From Isoetes taiwanensis (lineage: Eukaryota > Streptophyta > Lycopodiopsida > Isoetales > Isoetaceae), in the NCBI GenBank assembly GCA_021234155.1, contig JAJEKV010000536.1, forward strand, positions 1 through 64,000: 64,000 nucleotides of DNA, read 5' to 3'. A program made the position numbers and the translations under genes. The notes under the pieces were generated by a model. That model was not told the DNA's origin and made no database searches. It saw only the letters and a list, made by a program, of their open reading frames with translations. Below, piece after piece: positions 45,982 through 58,482 of the stretch; within the stretch, counting starts at the first letter, position 1; each line of letters opens with the position of its first letter.

Positions 45982-46801
45982 GAATTTTATTGGGAAATTT
46001 ACCAAAAAAAACCTTAATTGTTGACTTAATTCCCAAAAAGCCCTTCGTATTTTTAAAATTCCCAAAATGCCCTTAAATCTTAAATATTCTCCTAAATAGC
46101 CCCGTACATTTTAAAAATCACCAAAAAGCACGCACATGATTATTCTTTAAAAGGCTTTAAATTCTTGGCTTCTTGATGCTAGAGATAAGCCTATCATTCC
46201 AATGCTAGAAATTATTCGAAGACAACTAGCTGAATGCTTTTACAAGAATCGTGTTGAAGGAGAAGGTTTGTGGGCATCTTGTGGAGAAGCTACTATATAT
46301 GTTCAATGACATATTACAAAGGTCACTAGACGAGTTAGGAGGTACATAGTACTTCCTTCTGATGAATTTATATTTGAAGTACAAAGTACAAAACAATAAG
46401 TTATGGTTAATATCTAGTCTAAAACATGTTCATGCTTAAAGTGACAAATGTGAGAATTCCCTTGGTTCTGTGAGCTTGTTGCTATTCTTTTTCGACGACA
46501 ACGTCTAGAGCTTTATCCCCATCTAGATTGCAGAAATCCTACTTGACATTTACGTTGCATATTTTTGTCATAATGCCATGGTTTCTAATTTTTTTTTTTC
46601 CAAATTATTGTCATCATAACAAACATTTCTCCTATCGTCTATTGTAAAAACGTGCTCTTTGCTGATTTTTAAAATGCAAAGGGCTATTTGGGAAAATACT
46701 TAAGAATTAGGGGCATTTTGAGAATTTCAAAAATATAAAGGGCTTTTTGGGAATTAAGTCAACAATTAAGGTTATTTTGGTAAATTTTCCAATTTTATTT
46801 C
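45982..46801. mobile_element. MULE-derived foldback element with ~151-bp terminal inverted repeats
   Basis: 45982-46132 and 46651-46801 are inverted copies with moderate divergence. Both contain TTGTTGACTTAATTCCCAAA in the left-end orientation. The interior (46155-46400, plus) reads SWLLDARDKPIIPMLEIIRRQL, the same conserved stretch as WLLEARDMPILGMLELIR in the MULE transposase at 57475. The element is therefore a deleted Mutator-like element keeping a scrap of transposase. The usual 9-bp target duplication was not evident. Confidence 0.8.
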
Positions 46802-46823
46802 ACCAAAATAACTTTAGCCTAAT

Positions 46824-46854
46824 ACTAGTAAACGTGTGCCCGGCGTTGCCGGGC
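46824..46854 (-). mobile_element. Helitron 3-prime terminus
   Basis: Minus-strand perfect hairpin GCCCGGC-AAC-GCCGGGC (46854-46838), then ACACGTTTA and CTAGT (46828-46824). This is the clearest Helitron end in the window. It begins only 22 bases from the MULE foldback element. The element body would extend to the right; its 5-prime end was not found. Confidence 0.75.
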
Positions 46855-48916
46855 TAATGTCCTGGCATGTGTTTTTACTCGGTCGTTAACGTCCATATGC
46901 GCAACTTCGACAACAGCGCATGTTGATATTAGCAAGAATAGACGTTCTTTGCTTTTGTGATTATTTTTCTTATTGAAATTGTCTAATGATAGTATCATCA
47001 ATGCATTAATTTTGCTTCAGTAGAGAAAACAATGCTTTATAGTGGGAGGCAGTTAAATCTACCTCTATAGGCAAAAATGTGGAAAGACAGATCCAAGATT
47101 TATGCTCAAAATGTCGCTCTTAAAAGTAGTTGACATCAATAAAACATAGGTACATAAATGCAAAACACAAAATCTTGTCTTGTCCCATTGACCTATTTTA
47201 GCTCATATGCATCTCCACATGGCGCACATCACCAAGGGCCTAATATGATACTTTACTGGATGCTCCCGTGATATCTTCACTTCTCCAATAGACACTTAGG
47301 AAGGGGTAAAAGTGAAAGCATGGGTGAGTGATTAATTCGAACTGCCCACGATGTCTCACAACTATCAAGCATGTGAGACAACTCATTAGGTTTGTATAAT
47401 GGAATCAGATACTGCCTCTATAAAAAACGACCCTAAGATTTTTACTATATTTATAGTATAATCAAAAAATAATCTGCCATCTTGATTTCACAAATATCAC
47501 TACAATTTGAAGTATATGATGAGAATTGAATGCTCATTACATATCCTGATCAGAACAAACATCCTAATGTAGAACCTTCTCTTACATATCCTGATCTCAC
47601 AGCTGCAACAGTTGTAAGAGAAGGCCCATTTGAAATTTGGCTCACTCAAATATTTTATCATGTTGGTTGTAGGGAGCGAAACTTCATTGTCTATTTGTAT
47701 TTATTATGCCAAACATTGCTTCATACCAATAGATTGTATCTCGAATTGAATCTCGTGATCCAGTGGAAAGGACATAGAAATTAGCTTTCTTTTCTATTGT
47801 GCCATGGCTATTTTTGGTACGCATATACACAACACCATTGTATCCCCGCATCTTTACGCTCTCCTATTAGTACACAATGATTCCTTAAAAGTTAATATCT
47901 ATATCCTTTTATCTTTACCAGTGACAACAAAATATCATCACATAATTCTAGATGGATGGATGAAGTTTTCTTTGTGTGAGTCGGTTACAAACTTCGTGGA
48001 TCAACATAAAGAATGGTTTGGTCATAAACACACTTGTCATGCCAGATAAAGGTGGTCACATAGCAAAACGAATAAACCTTTGGAAGCCCAGAAAGCTAGG
48101 GTCCAAGCTGGCAAGATCCTAGCAAACCTGTCATTGTGGTGTAGCTAAATTTGCAGTTCCAAACTATCAAAACTCAAGACTGCATTTTCAAGCTTTTCAT
48201 TTCAATAAAATGCAAGAATGTTATTGTATAGAGCCTTCTATCAACCTATTGGTCATAGACATGATGCTCTTCCTGGGACGCCAAGTTCGTGTGAGTTAGT
48301 TGAGAAGATCTTCCCTTCTTGAGAGCTGGAGCTCCATAGTTGTATAAATTAATTTCGGATCTGCTAACTACCCAAAGCCAAAATTCATTTGGAAACAAGG
48401 AGTTTATGGCTGACGATCCCAAACAACTCCCAAAGCTGTTGCCCTTGGATTGAAAATCCAGCTGTGCATAGGCACATGATCAATCAGGTAACTCCTTTCT
48501 CCATACGATCTCTTTTGATGTTTTTACAAAATTAAAAAATTCGAATTTAGCGCCATGTTAAAAAATCAGAAGGAACCATGGCTCGGACAGTATTCTTTCC
48601 ACTCTTGCTTCCATTGTTATGGCCCAAATTATAATTAACCTCCCATTAGCATAGTATGCTCAAACCACAAACAAGGTTAATTGCAGCATATCTCAAAGAG
48701 TGAAATCATGTTATGGTCTACATAAAAATTTACCAAAAAGGTACTCTTCTGTGTACTTATGTGCAAGTACACGATTGTTACGATACCTAGACTTCATTCT
48801 TGACTAAAATAAATTGTGATATGTTCAAGAGTAGTAGTAGGTATATGTTGTAAGGTACTTTGCGATGTCAATAAGATGTTAAGAACCCAACTAATATCGT
48901 CATCTTTGACTACCCA
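46855..48916. other. Unassigned, possibly Helitron body
   Basis: Open stretches at 47530-47784 and 47804-48049 (plus) have no recognised motifs. No rolling-circle replication initiator or helicase reading was found, so if this is a Helitron it is non-autonomous. Confidence 0.35.
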
Positions 48917-49857
48917 GAGTATTTTCCTGGTAGTTTCCAAAACATGTAGACCCTAACATGCAGAGTTAAAGCTAACGAGACGTACTCAGTAAAGCTAGTG
49001 CCTTTCTTTTCGGACCCTGTTTGTAAAGATCGTGATCCCTATTCTGAGGTTTTTAAGCACAGCTTCTTCGAGCTCCTTTACAGGCTCCTGCCACAATAGC
49101 AAAACAGGAACCACCCGCAAGCCTTCGGATAGTATTTGATAGCTTGAATGGTTACTTTCAATGTATAGAGTTTGAAAGTATTTGTCAACAACTGTGGGTT
49201 TTGATGGAAGAAGTATTGACAGGGTACTTTGATGCTGGAAATCTCAAACGCCTATCTCTTCCCGAGTATTTGCCAGGCGTCCCACCCTCTCCCATTGAAC
49301 AATCATTTTCTAAAATGGCAAGTACTAGTATTGCCTCAAATCTCACATCTCAGTTTCCTGAAGACCCGCTACCTCTCACTGAAAAAACATTTTCTAAAAT
49401 TGCAAGTAATAGCGTTGCCACAAATCTCATATCTCTTCCCAAAGATTTGGCAAGCGGTGCTGAATTGCCAAAAGACCCAGTCCCTCTTGTTGTAGAACCA
49501 TCTTCTAATTTTAAGAGTATTAGCGTTGCCAAAAAGATGAAAACAAAGCGTCATTTGAATACTAGCACTAGCCTGCCAAAAGATGAAAACAGTACTTAGG
49601 CCCAGATTCCACTAACCAAGAAGTTTCTTGACTTGTTTAGCAAAAACTAGCAGCCTATTTCTGATAAATCTGGGCTAAACTGCCATACTGGGCATTATGC
49701 AGCTTCGGCACTTTGAAAACCATAATTTGGAAATCACACTTTTGTTTATCCAGCTGGCAGTTTTTTTTGCAACTCATGGGCAAGATCCCTGTCAGTTGAA
49801 AATTTCTGATATCTGACTCCACTTAAGAACTTCCACTTTAAATTCCTGACTTAAGAA
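48917..49857 (+). pseudogene. Partial copy of the pseudokinase gene
   Basis: GTATTTTCCTGGTAGTTTCC (~48919) resembles the leader upstream of 43252. From 48957 the copy jumps to the equivalent of 44209, so most of the coding region is missing. After a diverged patch, the open frame 49144-49599 reproduces the C-terminal part (FESICQQLWVLMEEVLTGYF, PEDPLPLTEKTFSKIAS, LPKDLASGAELPKD) with a short insertion near the end (NFKSISVAK). The 3-prime UTR is also copied to about 49857. A kept reading frame over 150 codons may be chance or recent duplication. It is not functional as a kinase-like protein. Confidence 0.85.
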
Positions 49858-51279
49858 TCAGAAGAGCAGCTTAGATTGCTTAACGGAAGGTGTCCACCAA
49901 TGGTGCAGTTAAAATCTATCTCTTGTAGACTGTAGCAGTCATCAGAAACTTGGACTGCTTGTCTAGATCTGTGCTCTAGAACTATTGTATCATATCCTAG
50001 AATTAGAATTTAAATTCAACAATTTATTTGGCTCCAATTTTGGCAGAAACATGAGGGGGCATTTGCCCTTGCTTGTGATACATGTTCTTAAATCGTGGCA
50101 ATTCTTATGGGCCGCACCAATAACGTACTTGGTGCACACCAATGTCTTTGATGGAGAAGCTTCTAGATCTGAATGGTGCATAACCTAAGCTTCAATCTTA
50201 CCTGCAATCAGCAATAGTGCATGTCAAAACTCTACATTGTGCACTACTGATTTTTAATGGTGCATGAACACAACCTAATTGATGATTCCAAAGGACATTG
50301 ATTGATCTTGAAGAAGACTGTATAGGTGCTGCTACTACTGCAAATTCATTAAGCAAAAAGACCATGGAGTCAAGGATTTCAACCTCCAATAAAGTGCCAA
50401 CACAACTGGTCTTGATAACAAATGTAATTATCATGTTTTTCAAACTAGATTGATAGAAATATGTTTAAGTTCAATAAACTTACCTGGAATAATAGGCACT
50501 TTAGCTGCAAGCACATCAAACATTTAGACCATAAGTACCCAAAACGAAAACTACAATAAGAAGCAAAGCAATACATTCAAATAAAATTGCAATACGTAAA
50601 GCAAATTACATTCAATCATAAAACAAAATCTATTATTTAAATTTGGATTTTCCGGTCTGGAGAAAGCTTTTTTAGTTTTTTTCTTGGCTCATTTCCTAAG
50701 GTTTTGGGGATTTTCCTCGCCTGAAAAACAATCCGATTTCCAAAAATAGCGAAATTTTGTTTTATTACAATTTCATTTAATTTCATTTGCACTTTGCCCA
50801 TTGAAAGTTGGCCGGATTAGGGGTTTTCCGGATATGGAAGCATGGCTTCCTTGAATTAGATGGTGCAGGATGTAATCTGCATGATGCATGAGACACGCGT
50901 GGAGAAGAGAAAATAGTAGTTTTCTCTGATTATCTCTGTGCAATTACGCCTTGAACCATCTATATCTGTCTTTAATCTTATCCAGTATTTTTGTTCCAGG
51001 TGCCAAAACCTTTGGCTTTGGCTTTGGCTTTGGCATTACCATGCCCACATTATTTGGAGCTTTTTAACGGCTTTGTTCGAGGCTCATACATCTATGCCTT
51101 GCTGCATCTCGAGGCTGCGATTAAAATACATGGGTGTGATTGTTGTTGTGAGTTCTTAGCTGGCTTCTAGATTTAACATTCCATTCTTAAACTCCAGGTT
51201 CAGTTTATATCTGTATTGTGGTTGCTTATCTTGTTGCTTATTTGCTGCACATAAGGATGTCCACTCTGTTTCGAAGTGG
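49858..51279. other. Unassigned intergenic sequence
   Basis: It includes a TTTGGC hexamer run (about 51011-51035). Short open frames near 49985 and 50938 show no motif. Confidence 0.4.
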
Positions 51280-52000
51280 AAAATTATCAGTGAGATATTG
51301 AATATTCACCAAAGTTTCGTCCATGTCAAGGCCATGAATAATCTATAACAAAGGTACGTTTGTTCACCATCAATACGTATTTATCCATAACTCTCTTAGT
51401 GGGCACCCGATTCATGAGTTAAACAGGCATGTGTTGGACAGTTTTAGCCTAGATATAATTGAGCAGCCCTGCATGAGCAACCATGGCTCCTACCAGACCT
51501 AAAATAACTCTTTTTCTTCTGTCAATAGTTGTGCTTTGAGCATGGGCATAAGAAACTAAGGCTGTCTTTCAATAGCTGAAGCAATGAAACCACCTCCAGA
51601 AACCCTGCAGCAGCATCTAGAAAATCAGAAAATTGTTTTGAGACATATTCCCCACCATTGTCTGCACGAAAATGTTTGGGTGCTGCTCAAAACCGGCATC
51701 ATCTTCTTTTTCCCACCTGCAGCTAGGAAAAAGACAAAATTTCTTACGTTTTTTCAAGATTTCAGTTAGTTCTTTTATGCACATTCTAGGTGGCTAAATT
51801 GTGCCCTATCTGTGTGATGTGGTCATAAAAATATTAACAAGGCAATGTCATGTGGCACGTATCTGAATGTACAATCTCAAAGATTCTTGAGGCCCTATGT
51901 TCAGCTTGGTGAAGCTGCTGGGATTGCCGCTTAAGTGGCACCATCTTCAAATTGAGCAGCCTATTGACCATATTTTGACCATACCTGCAGTTCTATAACA
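51280..52000 (-). pseudogene. Degenerate Ty1/copia integrase region
   Basis: The minus-strand reading at 51663-51590 gives FRADNGGEYVSKQFSDFL, the conserved second-Asp block of copia integrase. Further along in other frames are NRVPTKRVMDKY (matching the NRSPTK motif) and, upstream, VHSDTCHMTLP-like text matching the first catalytic Asp region. Frames break many times. No LTRs were found near it, so only a fragment remains. Confidence 0.6.
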
Positions 52001-53277
52001 ATAGCCCGCGCATATTTGCCTATATCTGACAGTAGCTATGTGACTGCATTTCTGCCAATGTTTTAGTTGTTTCACATGGTCAGTAAGTGCCCATATTCTG
52101 TATTGTTTGTGATTGTGTATGGTCTGACAATAGCTTGCAATTTAGATGCCCATGCATTTCTGCCAATATTTCAGTTGTTTCTCATGGTCAGTAAGTTGTT
52201 TCTCATAGCCCATATTCTGTATTGTTTGTGATTGCCTTTGATGCTTACATTTGTAGTGGTGTTGAAACTAATGCAAAGAAGTTTTCTTTAAGTCTGCAAA
52301 TCTTTTATTACCTGAGCCCTAAAGTATTATAACAGATCTTATCAAGATTGTTTGCTGTTGTGTAGCAAATTGGGTAAGGATGAAGCCAAAACGGGCAAGT
52401 AAGTGGCCTTCATGCTTCATGATCTGATCATTGATTTTTCTTTTGGATTATCGCGTCTCTCTTTTTGTTCTATTTATTTAAACTATTTGACCTCCCGCGT
52501 CATGCCGCCTATGCATACCATCTTATTTGCCTATGTTATATGCAGAAGGACTTCAATTAGTTAATACAAAAGAAGCTATAGCAGATCATGTTTTACTTAT
52601 CATTTAGCAGAATAAGCCCTATATTATTGCAAGAGTAGCCCTATATTATTACAAGAGATTTGCTATTAGCTTTGATAGCAGAATGGCTATAGATTAAGCC
52701 AGAATTGGCAGGTAAATGCTTATCTTTGTTCCTTTGTTTTTTTTTCTGTTTGCTAACATTCTTTGTTAGCTCTTAGGTTTTAGGTTTTACTGATATCTAT
52801 TTCTTCGGGAGTGGGGAAATCAAAGCCGAACCTATGACTGCTTCATAATTACAGATACTGGTTGCATGTGATATTCCATTAGATCCGATTTTATCTAGAC
52901 AGACCATGGTAGAGAAGACTGAACCAAGCAGGAGGGGCTGCACATTTGTTTGAAATTACTGTTATGGAGAGTCCATCAGTGAATCCAGATATTTCACTAT
53001 GCTTTTAAACTCGAGCTATGAAGGTGGATCTGCTCCACAAATTCGACCAAAGATCACAGCCTTAGACCCTTCTGCTTGCTATCAAGTAAGGTTCTATTTT
53101 AGATTGCATTCTATTCTGATCTAATTAGTTATGAATCATTGATGCTTCAATATGTAGCATAATAACAGGGGGTTTTCTTTGTGTTTTTGTACGCTTTTCA
53201 CTAAGGTTTTCCTATGATTTCGTGATGTATTCAAATAGATGTACTAATGCGTACATCTAGAGTGCACCATTTCTGAG
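52001..53277. other. Unassigned, possibly more copia-derived sequence
   Basis: A ~100-bp imperfect direct duplication is present at about 52045-52120 and 52155-52235 (CCCATATTCTGTATTGTTTG twice). No coding feature is recognised. Confidence 0.4.
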
Positions 53278-53474
53278 CCATTGATTTTAGCCTTTTTTTT
53301 TCAATGGTCAACAACCAATGGCTCACAACAAAAGCCCTTTTTTTGTGCGTGTGGTGCATAATGGGCACATGAAGGGCCATTGATTTTAGCCTTTTTTTTC
53401 AATGGTCAACAACCAATAACTCACAACAAAAGCCCTCTTTTTGTGTGTGTGGTGCATAATGGGCACATGAAGGG
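53278..53474 (+). repeat. Tandem duplication, ~99-bp unit, two copies
   Basis: 53278-53376 and 53377-53474 are near identical, beginning CCATTGATTTTAGCC and ending GGGCACATGAAGGG. Within each unit CAATGGTC and CCAATGG/CCATTG parts are short inverted repeats. Confidence 0.95.
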
Positions 53475-56400
53475 CTTGAAGGGCGCATGTAGCGTAGTTT
53501 CCCCGTCGGCAACACATTTCTTATCATAACTTTTGATCCAGAGCTCTGTTTGAGATGATTTTTATTGCGTTGGAAAGCTCTCTCCGAGATCTTTTTGATA
53601 GTGTATGATATGTATATGTTTGGTTAAGTTATCTATGGTAAAACAACAACTTTTTGGCCGGGTTTGGTAGGCTTTCACATCCTACTAGTTGATTAATACA
53701 GGATTGCGCTATTGAATATTGTTTTATGGCTCATTCCGAATGAAGCTTACAAAAAATTACCATGCATTTTTAGATTTTGAGGCAGTTATTAAGCAAATTC
53801 CAAGGCTTCTAGATCCTTGTGCTAACAAGCAGAAAAGTTTCCCACTTTGGTTTCTCACCACAAGAATCCATGGAGGCCAAAGGCTGCTGTTAAATTCCAG
53901 TTGAAAAATGTTTGTGTATGGGTGTTGCAAACTTTATGACTTTCAGAATAATGGGATCAATCTGCTCTATCTTTATGGTAACTTTTACTTATGTTCTATT
54001 TGTTTTATTGTGATCAAATTAAAAAGCTACAGGTGATGAACGCCTCAAATGAATTCTAGTTTTTTTCTTGTTTGAATTCTAAAATTTTTGTCACACCGGG
54101 GGGAGGGGGGGTGACGTCCCTAAGGCCCCGAAGGGGCCAAATTTTTTTTTTTTTGTTTTGTCTAATCTGTCACTTCTCTAGTTTTTTCTTTTAAATGCGA
54201 CCAGCGCCTACTCTATTCTGTCAAATGCAAGCATATTTAAATTTACTAACATATTATTCTATTTTCCTTCTCTGATATAAGATGACTCACATAACAGTTC
54301 TTACCCAGGTAGGTTTTGCATTGATTCAAATCAATAGAATAACATGGTCACATGATGATCTCATACACACAGTCACAAATGATAACAGTGAGAAAAATAA
54401 AGGTAATCCCCTCAAATGCCCAAGAAAGTGATGCTTTCAAAGGCAGAAAATTGCGTAGCTGCTGCAAAAGATAGATACCAGTCACAATAGGTGCTCCAAC
54501 ATCACAAATTCAAGCTGAGGACTTCAAGAGAAAATCCGAAGCCGCTTCCTTTCAAATAATCCCTTGTTTTGTCTTGTTTCGATCATTTAATGATTTATCC
54601 TGTCAGTCTTTCCTTAAATCACCTCTTGGAGCATATTGGAGATTGTTTGGATATGGTTTAAGGCTAGAAAGTGCTCGATAATAGGCCAAAAAGATGATTT
54701 TGGATCTGTCAGGCCGTTTTAGGGTTCTTCAGAAAGATGCGCATATATTCCACATGCTTAAACATAAAAAGATGCCAAGGTATAAATGGCTCGAAGCAAA
54801 TTAATGGGCCCACACGTCCGAAGTGACACGTGGAGGGGGGGATAGATGAAATGATGGCCAAGTGGCTGGCTAGGATAGGTAGCTCATAGACTAGGGTAGA
54901 ATAGGCTAGTTTTGCATTTTTTCAAGTGGAGCATGCTTCCCAAAAATGGAGTATTATAGGTTGATACAACCCCAAATGCAAATTTTCAAAGTGATGGACC
55001 TATTATTTTTTCACGGGCTATAAGATAGGCTTGCTAGGTTTTTTTTTTTTTTTTGAAGAACTGTGTCATCAATATATTAAAAGAATGGTAATGTTACAAA
55101 GCAAGTGAGGAGGAAGGAGAAGCGCCTCAAAGAGAGAAATATACCTCGACACTCCACAACAAACTCACAAAAGAATCGCAACTCATGGCAGACAAAACCT
55201 AACCATCACCATCTACAACACCCAAGAAGTCCGCTTAAATGGCAAACTTCCGCTCTACTAATCCAGTGAACACTGTAAAAGCTTTGAAATAGCTTGTATT
55301 CGAGTCAAGGAATCGAGAGGCTAGGGTTTGCCGAGGTTTTTTAATGGATCCTTTGCAATTTTTGCTCTTTCTCCATTCTATTCTATTCTTTGGGTTGTCT
55401 TAGGCCATGCTCTTACGTGTCAAATGTGGTGTGGACACGTGGCAATATATCACAAGAAGTGCTTAGGGCATGATTTTGAGAAGAATGAATGTTTCACTCA
55501 AAAAATGAATTCGTCTGATGACTGGGCTTGCTAGGTGTCAATGTGTTGGCATAGTGTCTCAAGTTTGCCAAGTAGGTGCTGCCACATATGTTTTGCATAT
55601 TTTTCACTCAAAGGCATGAATGAAGCAAATTTGACTAGCCAAATATGAAGTGTTGGTGTGGAATGGAAACGAGACCAAGTGGGATGATGGAGGAAGTTTA
55701 TATAGTGAGAATGAAAGGGTGGTGTGTGATGCTCCAAGATGTGATCAACCTATGAATGACAAAATATACCTCTAACAAGGATCTTCCAAACTTCTTAGGA
55801 TCTTTAAATTCCCTTTGCTTTGAAATTTCCTTCCTTTAGCTTTACACCTTGACCATGCTCAAAGATTCCTTGTACCAATGCCTCCCTTGGGTCTTCTAGA
55901 GTTCCTGAGGTCTTCAAGCTTTCCTGTCATCATAAGAGCTCAAAATATATATTGCATTTTGTGAATGCCATGTTGCCATTGCATGGCAACATTTCCAATC
56001 CTATGTTGGTGTGCAGATAACATGGGTAAAGCGGTAGGTGCATTTATTCAGTTGCCAAAGCGGGATGTAAGATCGGTTGAGACAAGTTTTCTAAGTATTC
56101 ATGTATGTTACAAACATATGTATGATGTTGTATGGTACTCACGTGTATCAACACCTGCAGAAGGTCTACAAATCTATTCTTGTGTCTTACATACATATGT
56201 ATGATACATGGGTGTCATACCCGTGTACCTAACACCTGCAGAAGGTCTACAATATAAAAATTCCAATTCATTGAAAGTTTTTCCAATATAATGAAATTAT
56301 GCTTATTTACAATGTGCTTAAGCACTGATAGTGATATCCGAGACAAAGGTTATGCGTGTATTCAAATTGGTTTCCGTTTTTGTTCTAGAATGCCTAAAAA

Positions 56401-56539
56401 TCTATCTACTTTGCATGGCTCCTTTTACTGAAAGCTCCATGACAAAAGCTTCGTAATGTTAACTGTCTTGGATTGGATACAATAAAGCTTCACATTGTAG
56501 TTTCTTTCTGTTAAGAGTTGTTAAAAGTTTCAGTAGTAG
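53475..56539. other. Gene-poor stretch with G-rich run and a LINE-like tail
   Basis: A GGGGGGAGGGGGGG run lies at about 54097-54112. A 16-base T run at 55039-55054 followed by GAAGAACTGTGTCATCAATA resembles the poly(A) end of a minus-strand LINE like that at 15312, but no RT is readable behind it. AACACCTGCAGAAGGTCTAC occurs twice (about 56149 and 56229). No gene is supported. Confidence 0.4.
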
Positions 56540-58087
56540 CCTGACACTCCCTAAACTTATACGATGCTCCCATCATATAAATACGAAAAATCCCCTTTCT
56601 CAGCAACGCCATCACTAGGAAAGACCTTCCGTCCGACTCAGACCACTTGTGATGGCCAAGTGTCCGAGCAAAGAACATGGAGGTATCATTCGTCAAAATC
56701 ATCCGCACTTATCGAGTCCCCCCTAGGTCGCAGATGTCATCCCAAAAGGACATTTCTATCTCTTATAGGGTAGCTTGGAGAGCGAAAGAAAGTGCACATG
56801 CTCAAATCCATGGCGATCATACTGTTGTATATCAAAAGCTTCATCAAAACATTTTGGAAGCTAATCCTGGTAGTGTGGCATATGTTTCAGAAACGGTTGA
56901 AGGCTGCTTTCTTCGCTTCTTTGTTGCTTACAATGCAAGCATAAGAGGATTTACGCATTGTAGGCTAGTCATCAGTCTAGATGGAACTCATTTGGAGGGG
57001 AGTTATCTCGGTATCCTTCTCACAGCTATAGTCATTGATGTACAAGGTGCTTTATTTCCAATTGCATTTGGAGTGGTAGTAGCAGAGAATGATGATAATT
57101 GGTGTTGGTTTCTTCAAAGTTTAAAGGATGCTCTTCAATACACAGGTGCACTAACATCTATTTCAGACATGCAGAAGTGCTTAGTTGATGGTGTCACGTT
57201 GGTATTTGGAAGTGATATGACACATGGATATTGCATGCGCCTTTGACAATTTCAGAAAAGCATTCAAAAGCATTCAGCTGGTAGGGATGCTGTGGAAAGC
57301 TGCATATGCAACTAACGCTCAGGATTTTGATGTTGTCTAGAGAAATACGAACTATAAACAGTAGTGCAGCTGATTAGATAATGAACACTACTGACCCTTC
57401 ACATTGGGCTACATGTAAGTTTTCAGGGAAAAGGTTTGGACATCTGACATCCAATATTGCTGAGTCCTAAATGCATGGTTGCTAGAGGCTAGAGATATGC
57501 CTATTTTAGGGATGTTGGAATTGATACGCCCGAAGGTAACGACATGGTTTTATGAAAGAAGGGTTAGTGCAGAAGCTACTAGGGATATGCTTGGGCCGGC
57601 AGCACATAATGCATTGGTTGGACATGCAGAGCAATTCATCAAAGGATCTTGTGAGAGGGGAAGACTATACTGCATTTTGCCATCTACTAATGTTGTCTTT
57701 GAGATCCATACTCCGGCGCACCTTAGGCTTGTTGATGTGAATAAGAGGACATGCACCTGTGGTAGGTTTTAAGATTTGGGCACACCTTGTGCACATGCAA
57801 CAGTTGCTATTTTGTTTAGAAAACTATGTGTGCAATCTTATGCACACAGAAAATATTCATTGCAGTCTTATTGCAACACTTACAAGGAGCCAATAGTCCC
57901 TGTAGTTTTAGCGCATGATGATACTATTGGAGGCATGTTCCCACCAGCCACACGCAAACCTCCTGGACGACAAAAAAGCAAACGAATACGCGGAGGAGAA
58001 GAAGGTATAGAGAAGAGAGAACAACATTGTGGAAGGTGTAATGGGAAGGGGCACAATGCTTGCAATTGTAGGGCTCCAATTCAATGA
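56540..58087 (+). pseudogene. Mutator-like (MULE) transposase, broken
   Basis: The N-terminal part (56564-56773) resembles the MULE DNA-binding region (GKTFRPTQTTCDGQ). The central catalytic part (56677-57246) has ISLDGTHLEGSYLGILLTA with the first catalytic Asp (56980-56982), LFPIAFGVVVAEN and SDMQKCLVDGV (second Asp), then a frameshift at YCMRL. After decayed sequence, 57479-57772 has WLLEARDMPILGMLEL and the SWIM zinc finger CTCGRF-DLGTPCAHA, interrupted by one TAA where Gln is usual. The C-terminus has a knuckle CGRCNGKGHNACNC and stops at 58087. It would have been a cut-and-paste transposase; it is now inactive. Confidence 0.88.
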
Positions 58088-58159
58088 TGAATGTGACTAT
58101 TGTAATCTATTTGTTGAATTCGAATTTTTATTCTTGAGGCATTTAATGTAGATTGAGAA

Positions 58160-58482
58160 AGATTGCTGAGTAAGGGCATCTTGGTAAATAAGTTTGGATA
58201 TTTTAGCGATTACATTTGGTGTGTAGGGGATTTGGGTAATTAAGTTTGATGTAGATTGATCAAAATTGGTACATAAGGGTATTTTGTTAATTACGTTTGG
58301 TGCATAGGGGTATTTTGGTAATTAAGCTTGATGTGTAGGGGTAAATTGGTAATTTGCTTGTATATTTATTTTATACAATGTATTTAGTGTATTTATATGA
58401 GCCAAGAGCATTTCAGTAATTTTGAAACTCATAAGAGCATTCTCATAATTTCATAAACTCATAGGGGTATTTTGGTAGTTTT
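58160..58482 (+). mobile_element. Probable right terminal region of the MULE
   Basis: Downstream of the transposase are repeated motifs of the type GGGGTATTTTGGTAATTAAG and GGGTATTTTGGTAGTTTTCC, typical of MULE terminal sequences. The last resembles the ends of the foldback element at 45982-46801 (GGTTATTTTGGTAAATTTTC). A matching left terminus upstream of 56540 was not found. Confidence 0.5.

Noticed and set aside
46855-48916. Autonomous Helitron body
   Set aside because: No replication-initiator or helicase motif is readable on either strand.
54090-54135. G-quadruplex regulatory element in the GGGGGGAGGGGGGG run
   Set aside because: It is a single short run in a repeat-rich, gene-poor stretch, without a neighbouring gene or conservation evidence.
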